From Treponema sp. UBA6988 (lineage in GTDB: Bacteria; Spirochaetota; Spirochaetia; Treponematales; Treponemataceae): 64,000 nucleotides of DNA. The notes under the pieces were generated by a model that made no database searches, was not told the origin of the DNA, and saw only the letters and a list, made by a program, of their open reading frames with translations. Numbering within the stretch: position 1 is the stretch's first letter; each line of letters starts with the position of its first letter. Location: assembly GCA_002448445.1 (NCBI GenBank), contig DJYC01000011.1:1-64000 (forward strand). Direction: 5' to 3'. Made by a program: the position numbers and the translations under genes. This document shows, in pieces, positions 50,111 through 60,146 of the stretch.

Positions 50111-50851
50111 CTAGTTAAGTTTCTTAAAGAAGAAAGAACAGAAGGTCTTGATTCTGTTCATGAATGAAGTTTCCACGCGGTCGCGCAAGAAGAATACGCT
50201 TGGTGCGTCAACAGCGCCAATTCCGTAGAGAACCCAGTAGTCACCGTCACGGAAGATTGTTACGATGGACTTCATGCACTTCTTGTCCACGCACTTGATT
50301 TTGTCTTCGTAGCGCAGTACATTCAGGTTTGTGCTTTCATAGTAGAAGTAGTCAGCGGCCGTTTCCGTATCAATCTTTGTGTTTATCACCCCAAAAGGTG
50401 ACATTTCAAGGTCAGCGGTGGCATGCTGCTGGCTTCCAGAAGTAGTAAAAGAGGTGATTTTTGCGCTGGAATACAGGTCAAACCACTTCTTGTGGCGCTC
50501 GGAATAGTATGGAATTCCCGCGTAAGATGGAATGTCCATCACAAGCGTCTTGAATTTTTCAACAAGGTTTTCATGCCCTGCGTAGGGGTAAACCTGAATT
50601 ACCTCGGCAAGATAAGAAGGCTTTAGGTCTTTTGCAGCCTTCATGGCCTTCTGGGCTCCTGCATTTGAAGAATTCAAGCTAAAATATTTTGTTGACTTTA
50701 AATTCCTTATGACGGTCTTTCCGCTTTCCAGGTTTGTCTTCTGGGCTTCGGTGAGGTTTGAATTAAATACAGACGGCAATGCAGATGCCACGGAGAATGT
50801 AATAAGAGCCATTGCAAAGATGGCGGCTGATTTTTTTGTAAGTATACGCAT
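50111..50851 (-). CDS. Exported protein of unknown function
   Basis: A 246-residue exported protein with a signal peptide (MRILTKKSAAIFAMALITFSVASA). I do not recognise the family. The mature protein is mixed alpha/beta with one close Cys pair (KCVDKKCMK, about residues 195-202) that could form a disulfide, and a C-terminal hydrophobic/basic end (CSFFFKKLN). It has GGAGG before the ATG and a promoter (TTTACA/TATGAT) at 50863-50891, divergent from the aminotransferase promoter. Confidence 0.7.
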   Translation of the reverse strand: MRILTKKSAAIFAMALITFSVASALPSVFNSNLTEAQKTNLESGKTVIRNLKSTKYFSLNSSNAGAQKAMKAAKDLKPSYLAEVIQVYPYAGHENLVEKFKTLVMDIPSYAGIPYYSERHKKWFDLYSSAKITSFTTSGSQQHATADLEMSPFGVINTKIDTETAADYFYYESTNLNVLRYEDKIKCVDKKCMKSIVTIFRDGDYWVLYGIGAVDAPSVFFLRDRVETSFMNRIKTFCSFFFKKLN

Positions 50852-50862
50852 GGTTTTCCTCC

Positions 50863-50891
50863 ATCATATATTTATATTTCATTTGTGTAAA
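50863..50891 (-). promoter_or_regulatory. Predicted promoter of the exported unknown gene
   Basis: On the minus strand TTTACA (50891-50886), a 17-nt spacer and TATGAT (50868-50863) lie 12 nt before the ATG. The -35 box abuts the palindrome at 50891-50906. Confidence 0.55.
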
Positions 50892-50911
50892 CCACAAAAT
50901 AGTGGTATAAT
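50883..50911 (+). promoter_or_regulatory. Predicted promoter of the aminotransferase gene with a palindrome in the spacer
   Basis: TTGTGT (50883-50888), a 17-nt spacer and TATAAT (50906-50911). An inverted repeat ACCAC-N6-GTGGT (50891-50906) lies in the spacer and between the two divergent promoters, a possible operator. Confidence 0.55.
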
Positions 50912-50950
50912 TACATAAAAATAAATTTTTCACAAAAAAAGGAGCGCTTT

Positions 50951-52165
50951 ATGCCAATTTCTCCCTATATAAAAGAGACAATGACCAGCAAAGGAGCCGG
51001 AGTAATCAGGAAAATGTTCGAAGAAGGGGTAAAGCTAAAGAAGCAGTACGGTGACGATGCAGTTTTTGACTTTAGCCTTGGAAACCCGGACCTTGACCCG
51101 CCAAAAGAGGTTGCAGACGCAATAGAAGAGCTTGCAAAGTGCCGCGAAAAGAATTTTCATGGCTACATGCCCAACGCAGGCTTCCCCTTTGCCAGGGAAG
51201 CAATGGCAAAAAAGACCGCTAAAGAGCAGGGAATCCCGGTGGATTCAAGCTGCGTCGTTATGGGAGTTGGAGCCGCAGGCGCACTGAACGCTTTGTTCAA
51301 GGCCATTTTGTCAGAAGGGGACAACATCATAGTTCCCGCCCCATATTTTGCAGAATACAACCACTATGCCCACAACTACGGTGGAAGTCTCATTGCCGTT
51401 CCTACAAAAAAGGACTTTTCCCTTGACGTAGATGGAATAAAAGCCGCCCTTACACAAAAAACAGCGGCAGTTTTAATCAACAGCCCAAACAATCCAACAG
51501 GAAAGGTCTACACAAAAAAAGACATAGAAGACCTTGCAAAGGCTTTGAACGAACACTCATCAAAATGCGGAAGAAAGCCCTATCTTATCCTTGACGAACC
51601 CTACCGCGCAATTGTTTACGACGGACTTGAAGTTGCACCGGCATTCCCTGTGTACGACAGTTCCGTTGTTGTTACGTCATTCGCAAAGAATTTCAGCCTT
51701 CCCGGAGAAAGAATCGGCTACATCTGCGTAAACCCAGCCTGCCCGGACAAGGACGAACTTGTTGCGGCCTGTATCTTTACCACAAGAATCCTTGGCTACG
51801 TTAACGCACCTGGCCTTTTCCAGAGGGTTGTGGCAAAGACTTGGGATGCAAAAGCAGACTATTCGCTCTACAAAACCAGGCGCGACGAACTTACAGCAAT
51901 TCTTGATGAGGCTGGAATTGAGCACGCAAACCCGGAGGGAGCATTCTACATGTGGTGCAAGGTTCCTTCATCCTTTAAGGGAAACAGCGGCCAAGAGGGA
52001 GACGACATTGACTTCTGCGACTACCTAAAAAAGTACCTTATTCTTGCGGCTCCTGGCAGCGGCTTCGGCGGGAAGGGCTGGTTCCGACTCGCATACTGTG
52101 TTAGCGAAAAGAGCATCCTAAACTCAAGGAATGCATTCATAAAGGCAATTCAGGACTTAAAATAA
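50951..52165 (+). CDS. PLP-dependent class I/II aminotransferase
   Basis: A 404-residue fold type I aminotransferase. Features: FDFSLGNPDLDPPKEV (residues 36-51), GVGAAGALNALFKAIL (cofactor phosphate-binding region, about 102-117), NSPNNPTGKVY (about 180-190), LDEPYRAIVYDG (about 217) and the PLP lysine in SFAKNFSLPGERIGY near residue 245. It probably acts on aspartate, aromatic or branched-chain amino acids; the substrate cannot be assigned by eye. It has AAGGAG 8 nt before the ATG and a promoter at 50883. glgA follows 46 nt downstream. Confidence 0.9.
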   Translation: MPISPYIKETMTSKGAGVIRKMFEEGVKLKKQYGDDAVFDFSLGNPDLDPPKEVADAIEELAKCREKNFHGYMPNAGFPFAREAMAKKTAKEQGIPVDSSCVVMGVGAAGALNALFKAILSEGDNIIVPAPYFAEYNHYAHNYGGSLIAVPTKKDFSLDVDGIKAALTQKTAAVLINSPNNPTGKVYTKKDIEDLAKALNEHSSKCGRKPYLILDEPYRAIVYDGLEVAPAFPVYDSSVVVTSFAKNFSLPGERIGYICVNPACPDKDELVAACIFTTRILGYVNAPGLFQRVVAKTWDAKADYSLYKTRRDELTAILDEAGIEHANPEGAFYMWCKVPSSFKGNSGQEGDDIDFCDYLKKYLILAAPGSGFGGKGWFRLAYCVSEKSILNSRNAFIKAIQDLK

Positions 52166-52211
52166 TAGCTTAAGATTCGACTTTTACACAAGACATATTC
52201 TGGAGGTAGAC

Positions 52212-53693
52212 ATGAAGATTCTTATGGTGAGCGCGGAGGTCGTTCCCTTTGCCAAGACAGGCGGACTTGCCGACATGGTTAGCGCCCTTTCAATTCAGCT
52301 TATAAAAATGGGGCATGACGTAAGGATTGTCATGCCGCGCTACTACAAAATAGACAGGAAAAAGCTTGAACTTCTGCCGGGACCAATGGCTGTTGCCGCA
52401 GGGCAGGGTGAAACTTGGACAGCGGTTTACAAGACAAGCATGCCGGGCTGCGAAAAGCTTCCTGTTTATTTTATTGACCATGAGCAGTGCTTTGGACGCG
52501 ACGGTGTTTACGGAACCCCATGGGAAACAGACTTCCACGACAACCCCTACCGCTTTTCAGTCCTTTGCCACGGAGCATTCCAGCTTTGCCGCAAGCTTGG
52601 CTGGTACCCGGACATTGTGCACGCCCACGACTGGTCTTCATGCCTTGCACCTGTTCTTGTAAAGAATGTATGCCGCTACTGTGGCTTTGAACATACGGCA
52701 AGCGTCCTTACAATTCACAACCAGGGTTACCAGGGGCAGTACTCAAAGGACCAGTTCCCAGCGTTAGGTATTGACTGGGGCTTCTACTACGGAGCAGGAT
52801 TTGAGCACAACGGCGGAATGAATTTCCTGCAGGCAGGAGTCTCATGTGCAGACATGATAACAACTGTTTCCCCAACCTATGCCCACGAAATCCAGACTGC
52901 AGAAGGCGGATTTGGAATGGACGGCCTCTTGCGCGTAAGAAGCGACGTTATCCGCGGTGTCTTGAACGGAGCAGACGTTTCGCAATGGAATCCGGAAATG
53001 GACAAAAGGATTCCATTCAACTATTCAATCAAAGACATGAGTGGCAAGGCAAAATGCAAGGAAGACCTCCAGAAAAAGATGGGGCTTGAAGTTGACCCCA
53101 ACATACCTATCGTTGGGATGGTAACAAGACTCGTAGACCAGAAGGGAATTGCGGAAGTGTTTGCCCCAACATACGGCTCAATATTCAGCATTTGCGCAAA
53201 CATGAAGGTGCAGTTCGTTGTACTCGGAAGCGGAGAAAGATGGTGCGAGAATGAAATTCTTACCCTGCAGTCAAAGCTTCCAAACCTTAGGGCATACATA
53301 GGCTACGACGAAAACCTTAGCCACCTTATAGAAGCGGGAAGCGACTTCTTCCTTATGCCGTCAAAATACGAGCCGTGTGGCCTTAACCAGATTTATTCAA
53401 TGCTCTACGGAACCCTTCCAATCGTACGCAGAACAGGAGGCCTTGCAGACACTGTAGAAAACTACAACGAGCAGACAGGCGAGGGTACGGGCTTTGTCTT
53501 TGACCAGCTCACACCAAGCGCAGTTTACAACACCGTAGGCTGGGCTGTCTGGGCCTACTACAACAAAAAGGACCACATCAAGAAAATGCAGCAGAACGGC
53601 ATGCAAAAAAAGTTCGGCTGGGATTTGGCTGGAAAAGCCTACGAGGATGTCTACAAAGAAGCTCTGTTCAGGGGCTGCGGAATAAGAAGCTAG
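52212..53693 (+). CDS. glgA: Glycogen synthase (ADP-glucose type)
   Basis: A 493-residue GT5 enzyme elongating alpha-1,4-glucan from ADP-glucose. The N-terminal sugar-nucleotide motif KTGGLADM (residues 15-22) is the usual KTGGLADV with one change. HAHDWSSCLAPVLV (about 137) and HNQGYQG (about 167) follow. The C-terminal domain has GMVTRLVDQKG (about 300) and PSKYEPCGLNQIYSMLYG (about 383), with the E-x7-E region. The ribosome binding site GGAGG precedes the ATG. A terminator follows. Confidence 0.95.
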   Translation: MKILMVSAEVVPFAKTGGLADMVSALSIQLIKMGHDVRIVMPRYYKIDRKKLELLPGPMAVAAGQGETWTAVYKTSMPGCEKLPVYFIDHEQCFGRDGVYGTPWETDFHDNPYRFSVLCHGAFQLCRKLGWYPDIVHAHDWSSCLAPVLVKNVCRYCGFEHTASVLTIHNQGYQGQYSKDQFPALGIDWGFYYGAGFEHNGGMNFLQAGVSCADMITTVSPTYAHEIQTAEGGFGMDGLLRVRSDVIRGVLNGADVSQWNPEMDKRIPFNYSIKDMSGKAKCKEDLQKKMGLEVDPNIPIVGMVTRLVDQKGIAEVFAPTYGSIFSICANMKVQFVVLGSGERWCENEILTLQSKLPNLRAYIGYDENLSHLIEAGSDFFLMPSKYEPCGLNQIYSMLYGTLPIVRRTGGLADTVENYNEQTGEGTGFVFDQLTPSAVYNTVGWAVWAYYNKKDHIKKMQQNGMQKKFGWDLAGKAYEDVYKEALFRGCGIRS

Positions 53694-53708
53694 TAGTTAA
53701 AACTTAGC

Positions 53709-53749
53709 AAAAAAGCCGTTGGTACAAAAAGTTGCCAGCGGCTTTTTTA
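53709..53749. terminator. Bidirectional terminator between glgA and the propeller gene
   Basis: The arms AAAAAAGCCGTTGG (53709-53722) and CCAGCGGCTTTTTT (53735-53748) form a stem with A-run and T-run flanks. It serves two convergent genes. Confidence 0.85.
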
Positions 53750-53754
53750 TATGA

Positions 53755-55704
53755 TTAGAATACCTTCCACTGGGCAACGGAACCGTCTTCCGTAGTGCCT
53801 GTCATAAGATACCACTGGCTTACAGGACTTCTGTTTGCCTTCTCATACCAGGAAATGCTTCCGTCTTCATTAACAACTGCAATCTTGCCGCTTGCCAGCA
53901 ATTCAATCTTTGAAGGTATTGATGTTCCGCGGCGGTAAACCAAAACTTCATTATTTTCATTGTTATATGAAGAGATAAAATTCTTTCCCAAATTTGTGAA
54001 CACTTCAGATCCTTTTGAAGCTATAAAAACCTTAAGGTCATTTCCGCTTGCAGTAAACAAAATCTTTGTCGTCTTTGCCACAGGGTCATAGTCAAAAACA
54101 TCCGATGACTTTGCATGGTTTTCATCATGCAGGACAATTCCAAAAATATGGTTTGATGAACTGGAGGCATCACAGCAAATAGCGCAGGAAGAAAAGCCGC
54201 TTTTTAAAAGTGGGACAGTCTCCTTTGTCCTTGTATTCACTCTTACGAAAGAAGAATCAGTCAAACCAACAAGGGCCTTTGCAACATAGAGTGTTTCGCC
54301 TGAAAGAACCGCACTTTCCACGGACGTCCCCGTATACAAAAGCTTTGAGGTGCCGGAGGAAATGTCATGGGAATAGACTGAAGAAGTGCCCTGTACGTAT
54401 ACAAGCTTTTCCCCGCAAACCTTTAAGTTCTTTATCCTTGCCTTAGGAGAAAAAAGTGTGCTTATCTTCTTTGTCTCGGAATTAAGATACTGGACGGTCT
54501 GTGATGAATTATCAGACCAAAGGATAAAATTGTTCTTATAGGAAGAAATATTCGTCTGGTTAACGTTGGATGCAAGAAGTTCCACATCCGTTGAGTCGGC
54601 AGAAGTCCTGTATACGCTCTTTCCCGCGATAAAACAAACGGAACCGTTTTCTGCAGATGACAAATCAAGAACCTTGGCATATACATTTTTTGAAACCTTT
54701 GTTGCCCCGTCATCTAACTTTCCAGGAACAAGCCTAAAGATGTTTCCTTCTGAAGAGCCAAGCACAAACGCATTAGAAATCCTTGCAGCACAACGAATTA
54801 CCTCTCTGTCCCCAGAAAGGGAAATCTGGCCTATCGTTTCTGTCTTAAAAGAATTCTCAACATCTATAGACTTTAGGAAGGATCCCGTCTTTCCGGCCTT
54901 TTCGATATAGTAAAGAACAGTGTCGCTTTCCTCGCAAGCAAGTATTATCGGAAGATTTGCAGCCGTTCTGTTCACAGCCTTTCCGGTCATTGCATCAATA
55001 ATATAAATAAATCCATTCTTTTCCGCAGCAAGATACTTGTTCTGGTTAAGGAGAGTAGGCTGGCTCAGTGACGCTTCCGTGTCAATTCTCTTGAACCTGC
55101 CAAAATTCACCAGATTGTAGTAAACAAGCTTGCCTGCAGGCAGATAAAACACCGCGCTCTTTTCTGATGCACCAGTCTTTGCAAGGGAAATAGGGCTTGA
55201 AATGTCGCCCATCTGCTTAAGAACAATGCCAGTCTTTGCATCAAGAATATAATAGCTGCTGACCCCTTGGGAGGAAACAAAGAGATACTTTCCCTTCTGC
55301 GAATATGCAACCCCCGTAACTTTGTCGGTAAAGCGCTTTGAAAATTTCTTTGTAAGCGTTTCCCAGTCAAAAACAGTTATTGCATTCATTTCGTTGCCGT
55401 CCGTCTCAATAACGGCAAAATCAGTTCCTGCCGGGTTCTTTGCCATTCCCGTTATCTCATATGAAGAAATCTGGTATTTTTCACCGCCCCCGTTTTCCGA
55501 CCATTTTATTACGGAACCGTCCTTTCCGCATGAAAAAAATGACTTGCCGCTGGAATCAGACAAAATTCCGCTGACAGTTCCAGCATGACCTGTTTCAAAA
55601 GTATAGGTTTTAGTTCGGTCTGCTCCCCAGTTCCCATTTGCAAATAAAGAAATTCCTGCCGATGCAAAAGCAATCATCGTTATACATTTGAAAAACGGTT
55701 TCAT
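53755..55704 (-). CDS. Secreted WD40-like beta-propeller protein
   Basis: A 649-residue exported protein with a signal peptide (MKPFFKCITMIAFASAGISLFA). Repeated beta-blade patterns run through most of the mature sequence, starting GHAGTVSGILSDSSGKSFFSCGKDGSVIKWS (outlined), a WD40-like first blade with a terminal Trp. Later ones end in DGSISWYEKA and DGSVAQWKVF at the very end, which closes the ring. Function unknown. It starts 12 nt after rseP with AAGGAAGG before the ATG, so it may be the last gene of the rpsB-rseP run. Confidence 0.75.
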   Translation of the reverse strand: MKPFFKCITMIAFASAGISLFANGNWGADRTKTYTFETGHAGTVSGILSDSSGKSFFSCGKDGSVIKWSENGGGEKYQISSYEITGMAKNPAGTDFAVIETDGNEMNAITVFDWETLTKKFSKRFTDKVTGVAYSQKGKYLFVSSQGVSSYYILDAKTGIVLKQMGDISSPISLAKTGASEKSAVFYLPAGKLVYYNLVNFGRFKRIDTEASLSQPTLLNQNKYLAAEKNGFIYIIDAMTGKAVNRTAANLPIILACEESDTVLYYIEKAGKTGSFLKSIDVENSFKTETIGQISLSGDREVIRCAARISNAFVLGSSEGNIFRLVPGKLDDGATKVSKNVYAKVLDLSSAENGSVCFIAGKSVYRTSADSTDVELLASNVNQTNISSYKNNFILWSDNSSQTVQYLNSETKKISTLFSPKARIKNLKVCGEKLVYVQGTSSVYSHDISSGTSKLLYTGTSVESAVLSGETLYVAKALVGLTDSSFVRVNTRTKETVPLLKSGFSSCAICCDASSSSNHIFGIVLHDENHAKSSDVFDYDPVAKTTKILFTASGNDLKVFIASKGSEVFTNLGKNFISSYNNENNEVLVYRRGTSIPSKIELLASGKIAVVNEDGSISWYEKANRSPVSQWYLMTGTTEDGSVAQWKVF

Positions 55705-55716
55705 AACATTCCTTCC

Positions 55717-56823
55717 TTATTTTATAAAATAATGCAAATCACTCGCTATTGCAAGAAGCAAAAGCAAGGCTATAAAGGCAATTCCGACAAATTGAATGTA
55801 GTAAAGGACTTTTGGATGCATTTTGCGCCTGAATACGCATTCAATAAAGGCAAAAAGAATAAGTCCGCCGTCAAGGATAGGAATGGGCAAAAGGTTTGTA
55901 ATAAAAAGGGAGATGCTTATAAGCGCAAGGAACTGCATCGTGCTCACCACTGCAATTCCAAGCCCGTGTTTTAAGCCTTCCTTTACGGCACCACCAAGCA
56001 TTGTCGTTATGCGGACTGGACCTGCAACTGCGCTTGTGATTTTTACCCCGCTGAACAAAACGCCTATGCTCTTTACAGTAACACAAAGCATGTCAACAGC
56101 CTTGTACACCCCCTGGCCAGCCGCAGCAAAAAAGGGGTAGGGACCGTAGTGCCTTTCCTTGTCGAATTTCTGGGAAACTACCCCCATCTTGCCTGCACCG
56201 GTGTCCTTGTCCAAGATAGTGTGAACAGTTATTTCATGCTCCTCACCGTTGCGCAAAAATTTAACCGCAACGTCCTTGTCAGCATTCATAGAGATGTATT
56301 CAGAAATTTCAGAGAAATATTCAACGAGCTTACCGTCCAGGGCTATTATCGCATCACCAGAAATCATTCCGGACTCATGGGCAGGGGACTCAATTCCTTC
56401 GTAGACTTCATCAGCCATCTGAACAGTAGTTCCGGCATCATAATATGTGTAGCCTATAAGGGCAACAACAAAAAAAGCAATGCAGGCAAAGACAAAGTTG
56501 AAGAATGGACCTGCAAAGGCAATCAGAAGCCTTTTCAGCGGATGAATTCCGTAAAATGAATCCTTATCCCCTTCAATTACATTTTTATTCTCTTCCAAAG
56601 CAGTGCGCCAGTCATTTTCACCCTTCATGGCACAATATCCGCCAAGGGGAATAAGAGAAATCCTGTAGTCGGTACCTTTGTAGCCACGGTGAAGGATAAC
56701 CGGTCCCATGCCTATGGAAAAAGCCTCGACCTTTACACCAAAAAGCCGTGCCGCAAGGAAATGCCCCAGCTCATGAAAAAAGACAAGAAAGCCAAGGCCC
56801 AAAATTCCATAAACAATAGTCAT
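55717..56823 (-). CDS. rseP: Site-2 protease (RIP metalloprotease)
   Basis: A 368-residue inner-membrane zinc protease that cuts substrates within the membrane, often anti-sigma factors or signal peptides. The zinc motif HELGH (residues 17-21) is in the first helix. A PDZ domain covers about 120-200 (MISGDAIIALDGKLVEYF), and the second zinc ligand is in PIPILDGGLI near residue 316. Usual form has one PDZ here, not two as in E. coli RseP. It starts directly after the dxr stop. Confidence 0.94.
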   Translation of the reverse strand: MTIVYGILGLGFLVFFHELGHFLAARLFGVKVEAFSIGMGPVILHRGYKGTDYRISLIPLGGYCAMKGENDWRTALEENKNVIEGDKDSFYGIHPLKRLLIAFAGPFFNFVFACIAFFVVALIGYTYYDAGTTVQMADEVYEGIESPAHESGMISGDAIIALDGKLVEYFSEISEYISMNADKDVAVKFLRNGEEHEITVHTILDKDTGAGKMGVVSQKFDKERHYGPYPFFAAAGQGVYKAVDMLCVTVKSIGVLFSGVKITSAVAGPVRITTMLGGAVKEGLKHGLGIAVVSTMQFLALISISLFITNLLPIPILDGGLILFAFIECVFRRKMHPKVLYYIQFVGIAFIALLLLLAIASDLHYFIK

Positions 56824-57936
56824 CTAAAGCTCCCTCCGCAAATTTTCCTCAAGAATCCTTTTTGCCACTTCACGAACTTCTGCGTCCTTTCGGTAGACAG
56901 TTTCCAGCGAAGAAGGATCTTCAGACCAGTCGCTCTGCAAAGTCTTTTCAACAATCGCTGCTATGTCCAAAAATCCGCATTTTTTGTCAAGGAAAGCGTG
57001 GGCTGCAATTTCGTTTGCCGCATTAAAGGCTATTGTATAGGATTTTCCTTTTTTTGCGCATTCATAGGCAAGGGAAAGCAGGGGAAAGTCATCCATTCGT
57101 GGAGCCATAAAAGTCATGTCGTGGCCGGCAAGGTCAAATGGCTCAAGATAGTTTTCCTTGTATTCGGGGAAGGTAAGAGCGCCAAGAATTGGATGCCTCA
57201 TGTCCGGGTTGCTTATCTGGGCATAAAGCATTCCGTCTTTTGTTCGCACAAGCGAATGTATAAGGCTCTGCGGGTGAACCACAACCTTTATTTTTGCCGT
57301 GTCCAGTCCAAAAAGCCGCGCTGCCTCTATTACCTCAAGCCCCTTGTTTGCAAGAGTTGCGCTGTCCACAGTGATTTTGGGGCCCATATTCCAGGTTGGG
57401 TGGGCAAGTGCCTGCTCTAGGGTAACATTTTTAAGCTGTTCTTTTGTATAGGAACGGAAAGGGCCTCCGCTTGCTGTTATTACAAGCTCGCTTATCTTTT
57501 CAAAGCCAGCAAACTGTATAAGGTTAAAGATTGCGCTGTGCTCGGAATCAACAGGAACAATTCTTGCTCCAGATTTTTTAGCCACTTCCTGAACCAAAGG
57601 CCAGGCCATAACAACGGTTTCTTTGTTTGCAAGGGCCAGATCCATGCCATTCTTTAGCACAAGAACCGACGGTTCAAGTCCAGCGGCACCTGCAATTCCA
57701 TTTACGGCAATATCCGCATTGCATTCTTTTACAAGCCTTTCAATTCCTGAAATTCCGTCCTTTTCAAAAACACTTCCAGGACAATTGAATTCAGCACAAA
57801 GCTCATCCAGTTTTTTTTGATTTTTCCCAACACAAAGCCCTGCAACCTCAAAATCATCCTTCATCTTGCGGGCAATATCCAAAGTTTGGCTTCCTATAGA
57901 GCCAGTGCAACCAAGAACAAGAATTCTTTTTTTCAT
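56824..57936 (-). CDS. dxr: 1-deoxy-D-xylulose-5-phosphate reductoisomerase
   Basis: Converts DXP to MEP with NADPH, the committed step of the MEP isoprenoid pathway. The 370-residue protein has the nucleotide motif [13 protein letters not shown] (residues 9-21), the cation/substrate motif [11 protein letters not shown] (about 135) and the loop TASGGPFR (about 174), with [17 protein letters not shown] following. It overlaps cdsA by 4 nt (ATGA) and abuts rseP. Confidence 0.96.
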
Positions 57937-58823
57937 AGCGGTCCGTAAAAAATGGAAATCAGCATATAGTAAAGAGGGGCAGACATCAGAATTGAGTCCA
58001 TGGAATCCAAAATTCCGCCTCGACCCGGTATGATGTTGCCTGAATTCTTGACTCCGGCAGAACGCTTCATGACGGATTCTGTCAAATCACCAACAATAGA
58101 GGTAAGAGCCATTATAAAACCTGTAAAGATAATCTTCACGATGGAACCAGTAAAAATCTCCGGCCATAGGTAAAAGCCCAGAATTCCGGCACCTATAGAG
58201 CCAGCAATTCCTCCCATAAAGCCGGCAATGCTCTTGTTTGGGCTTGCCTTTATAAAGCCCTTATTGTTTTTGCCGAACAATACGCCAAAAAACCAGGCAA
58301 AACTGTCGCAAAAGCAGACCATAAGAAGGAATTCAGCTATAAGCTGGGAGGAAATATCCTTTCCGCCCTTGGAAAAAGTGGTCATTCTGGAAACAAAAGT
58401 TATCAGATATGCCGTGTAAAGCAGGATGAATATGGATGCCGAGATTCTTCCGAGGGAATTCTCAAAGGAATCAGCAAAGAACACTTCCACCATAAGAATT
58501 ATAAGCATGGCAGAGATGAATGTGTAAGAAATTATTTCCTCGCCAACAGGAAATTCTCTGCCGAAGAGAACGGGGAAAAGCTTTGTAAGGGAAGCTACCA
58601 CCGTAATGAAAATGTCTAAAAGAATTATAAACCATCTTGGCTGTAGCTTTGTCTTTGTAAGGAATATATCGTATGCCTCGCTCGCCGCCAAAGCCGAAAC
58701 AGTGACAATCAAAACATGCAGGGGAAGATGATTTCCCCAGGGAAAAAGAATAACGGCAAGCAACAAGGGCAAGCCTATAAAAAAAATACCGAGTCTTGGA
58801 ATTATTTTTTTTATGCTACTCAT
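57933..58823 (-). CDS. cdsA: Phosphatidate cytidylyltransferase
   Basis: Makes CDP-diacylglycerol from phosphatidic acid and CTP. The 296-residue protein has about eight helices and the C-terminal family signature [21 protein letters not shown] (about residues 255-275, outlined) followed by DSMDS. The usual PGHGG reads PGRGG. It overlaps the uppS stop as ATGA and the dxr start likewise. Confidence 0.94.
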
Positions 58824-59539
58824 ACAGGCACCGCCCCAAAACGCCTAGTCCTTTTTTGGAACTCAGCGATATTATTATAGAATTCTTCTTTATTATAATC
58901 CGGCCATAGCGTTTTTGTAAATAAAAATTCTGCATAAGATGCTTGCCAGATTAAAAAATTGCTTATTCTTTGCTCACCGCCGGTCCTTATAAGAAGGTCA
59001 ACGTCCGGCAGTTCAGGAAAGTCAAAATAAGATGGAAGGCTAGTCTCCGTGACTTCTTTTTCGGAAAGCCCCTCACGGATAAGCTTCCTTATTCCGCGCA
59101 CAATTTCGTCCCTTCCGCCGTAATTTATCGCAAGACAAATGGTAAGACCCGTAAAGTCCTTTGTATCTTTTTCCGTCTCTATAATGTCCTGCTGAATGTT
59201 TGCCGGAAGACCTGTAATGTCCCCAAGGAGGCGTACCCTTATGCTGTTTTCTTTGTAAAACTTAAGTTCCTTTAGAAGATGCGTGTGAATCAAATTCATG
59301 AGAAAGCCAACTTCGGACTTGGCACGCTTCCAGTTTTCCGTAGAAAAAGCATAGAGTGTAACGTATTTTATGCCAAGGTCAGACGCAGCCTTTGCAATTT
59401 CCTTTGCACGCTTCAAGCCTTCTTCGTGACCGGCAGTGCGTATCTGACCTCTTTGCTTTGCCCAGCGCCCGTTTCCGTCCATAATTATTCCAATATGAGC
59501 GGGAAGGGCTTCCGGGTTTTTGTTAATCTCAATGTCCAC
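58820..59539 (-). CDS. uppS: Undecaprenyl (isoprenyl) diphosphate synthase
   Basis: Cis-prenyltransferase making the lipid carrier for wall and polysaccharide synthesis. The 239-residue protein has HIGIIMDGNGRWAKQRG (residues 15-31) with catalytic Asp21, AFSTENWKR (about 67) and RTGGEQRISNFLIWQ near 185. It starts with GTG 5 nt after the frr stop and overlaps cdsA by 4 nt. Confidence 0.95.
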   Translation of the reverse strand: MDIEINKNPEALPAHIGIIMDGNGRWAKQRGQIRTAGHEEGLKRAKEIAKAASDLGIKYVTLYAFSTENWKRAKSEVGFLMNLIHTHLLKELKFYKENSIRVRLLGDITGLPANIQQDIIETEKDTKDFTGLTICLAINYGGRDEIVRGIRKLIREGLSEKEVTETSLPSYFDFPELPDVDLLIRTGGEQRISNFLIWQASYAEFLFTKTLWPDYNKEEFYNNIAEFQKRTRRFGAVPV

Positions 59540-59544
59540 GGTTA

Positions 59545-60087
59545 TTATTCCATAATTTCTTTTTCTTTTGCTTCGTAGACTTTGTTGATTTCTTCTATAT
59601 ATTTGTCAGTAAGCTTCTGCAGCTTGTCTGTTTCTGTCTTAAGCTGGTCTTCCGTAAGTTCACCGCCTTTCTGCTGCTTTTTAAGGGCATCATTTCCGTC
59701 GCGGCGGATGTTGCGGATTGTTGTGCGGTAGTTTTCCGCTGTATTCTTTGCCTGCTTTACAAGCTCTTTGCGGCGGTCTGCTGTTAGCGGAGGAATTGCA
59801 ATGCGGATAACCTTACCGTCGTTGCTTGGGTTAAGACCCAAGTCTGCTGTCTGAATTGCCTTTTCTATTGCAGAAATAAGGCTCTTGTCAAACGGAGAAA
59901 CAACCACAAGGCGTGCTTCCGGTATGGAAATTGTACCGACCTGGCTTAAAGGGGTAGGTGTGCCGTAATAGTCAACGCGCACTTTGTCAAAAATAGAGGC
60001 ACTAGCTCTTCCTGTGCGGATACTATTGTATTCTTCCTTTAAAGAATTGACTGTTTTTTCCATTTTTGATTCATTATCACCGGCCAT
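59545..60087 (-). CDS. frr: Ribosome recycling factor
   Basis: Splits post-termination ribosomes with EF-G. The 180-residue protein (typical about 185) has SIRTGRASASIFDKVRVDYYGTPTPL (outlined), the domain I-II core, and the C-terminal helix RDGNDALKK. GGAGG lies before the ATG. No pyrH lies between tsf and frr. Confidence 0.96.
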   Translation of the reverse strand: MAGDNESKMEKTVNSLKEEYNSIRTGRASASIFDKVRVDYYGTPTPLSQVGTISIPEARLVVVSPFDKSLISAIEKAIQTADLGLNPSNDGKVIRIAIPPLTADRRKELVKQAKNTAENYRTTIRNIRRDGNDALKKQQKGGELTEDQLKTETDKLQKLTDKYIEEINKVYEAKEKEIME

Positions 60088-60146
60088 AAATATTCCTCCG
60101 TAAAAATTGCGGCGGCCTGACGAATTTGTACAGACCGCCTATAAAA

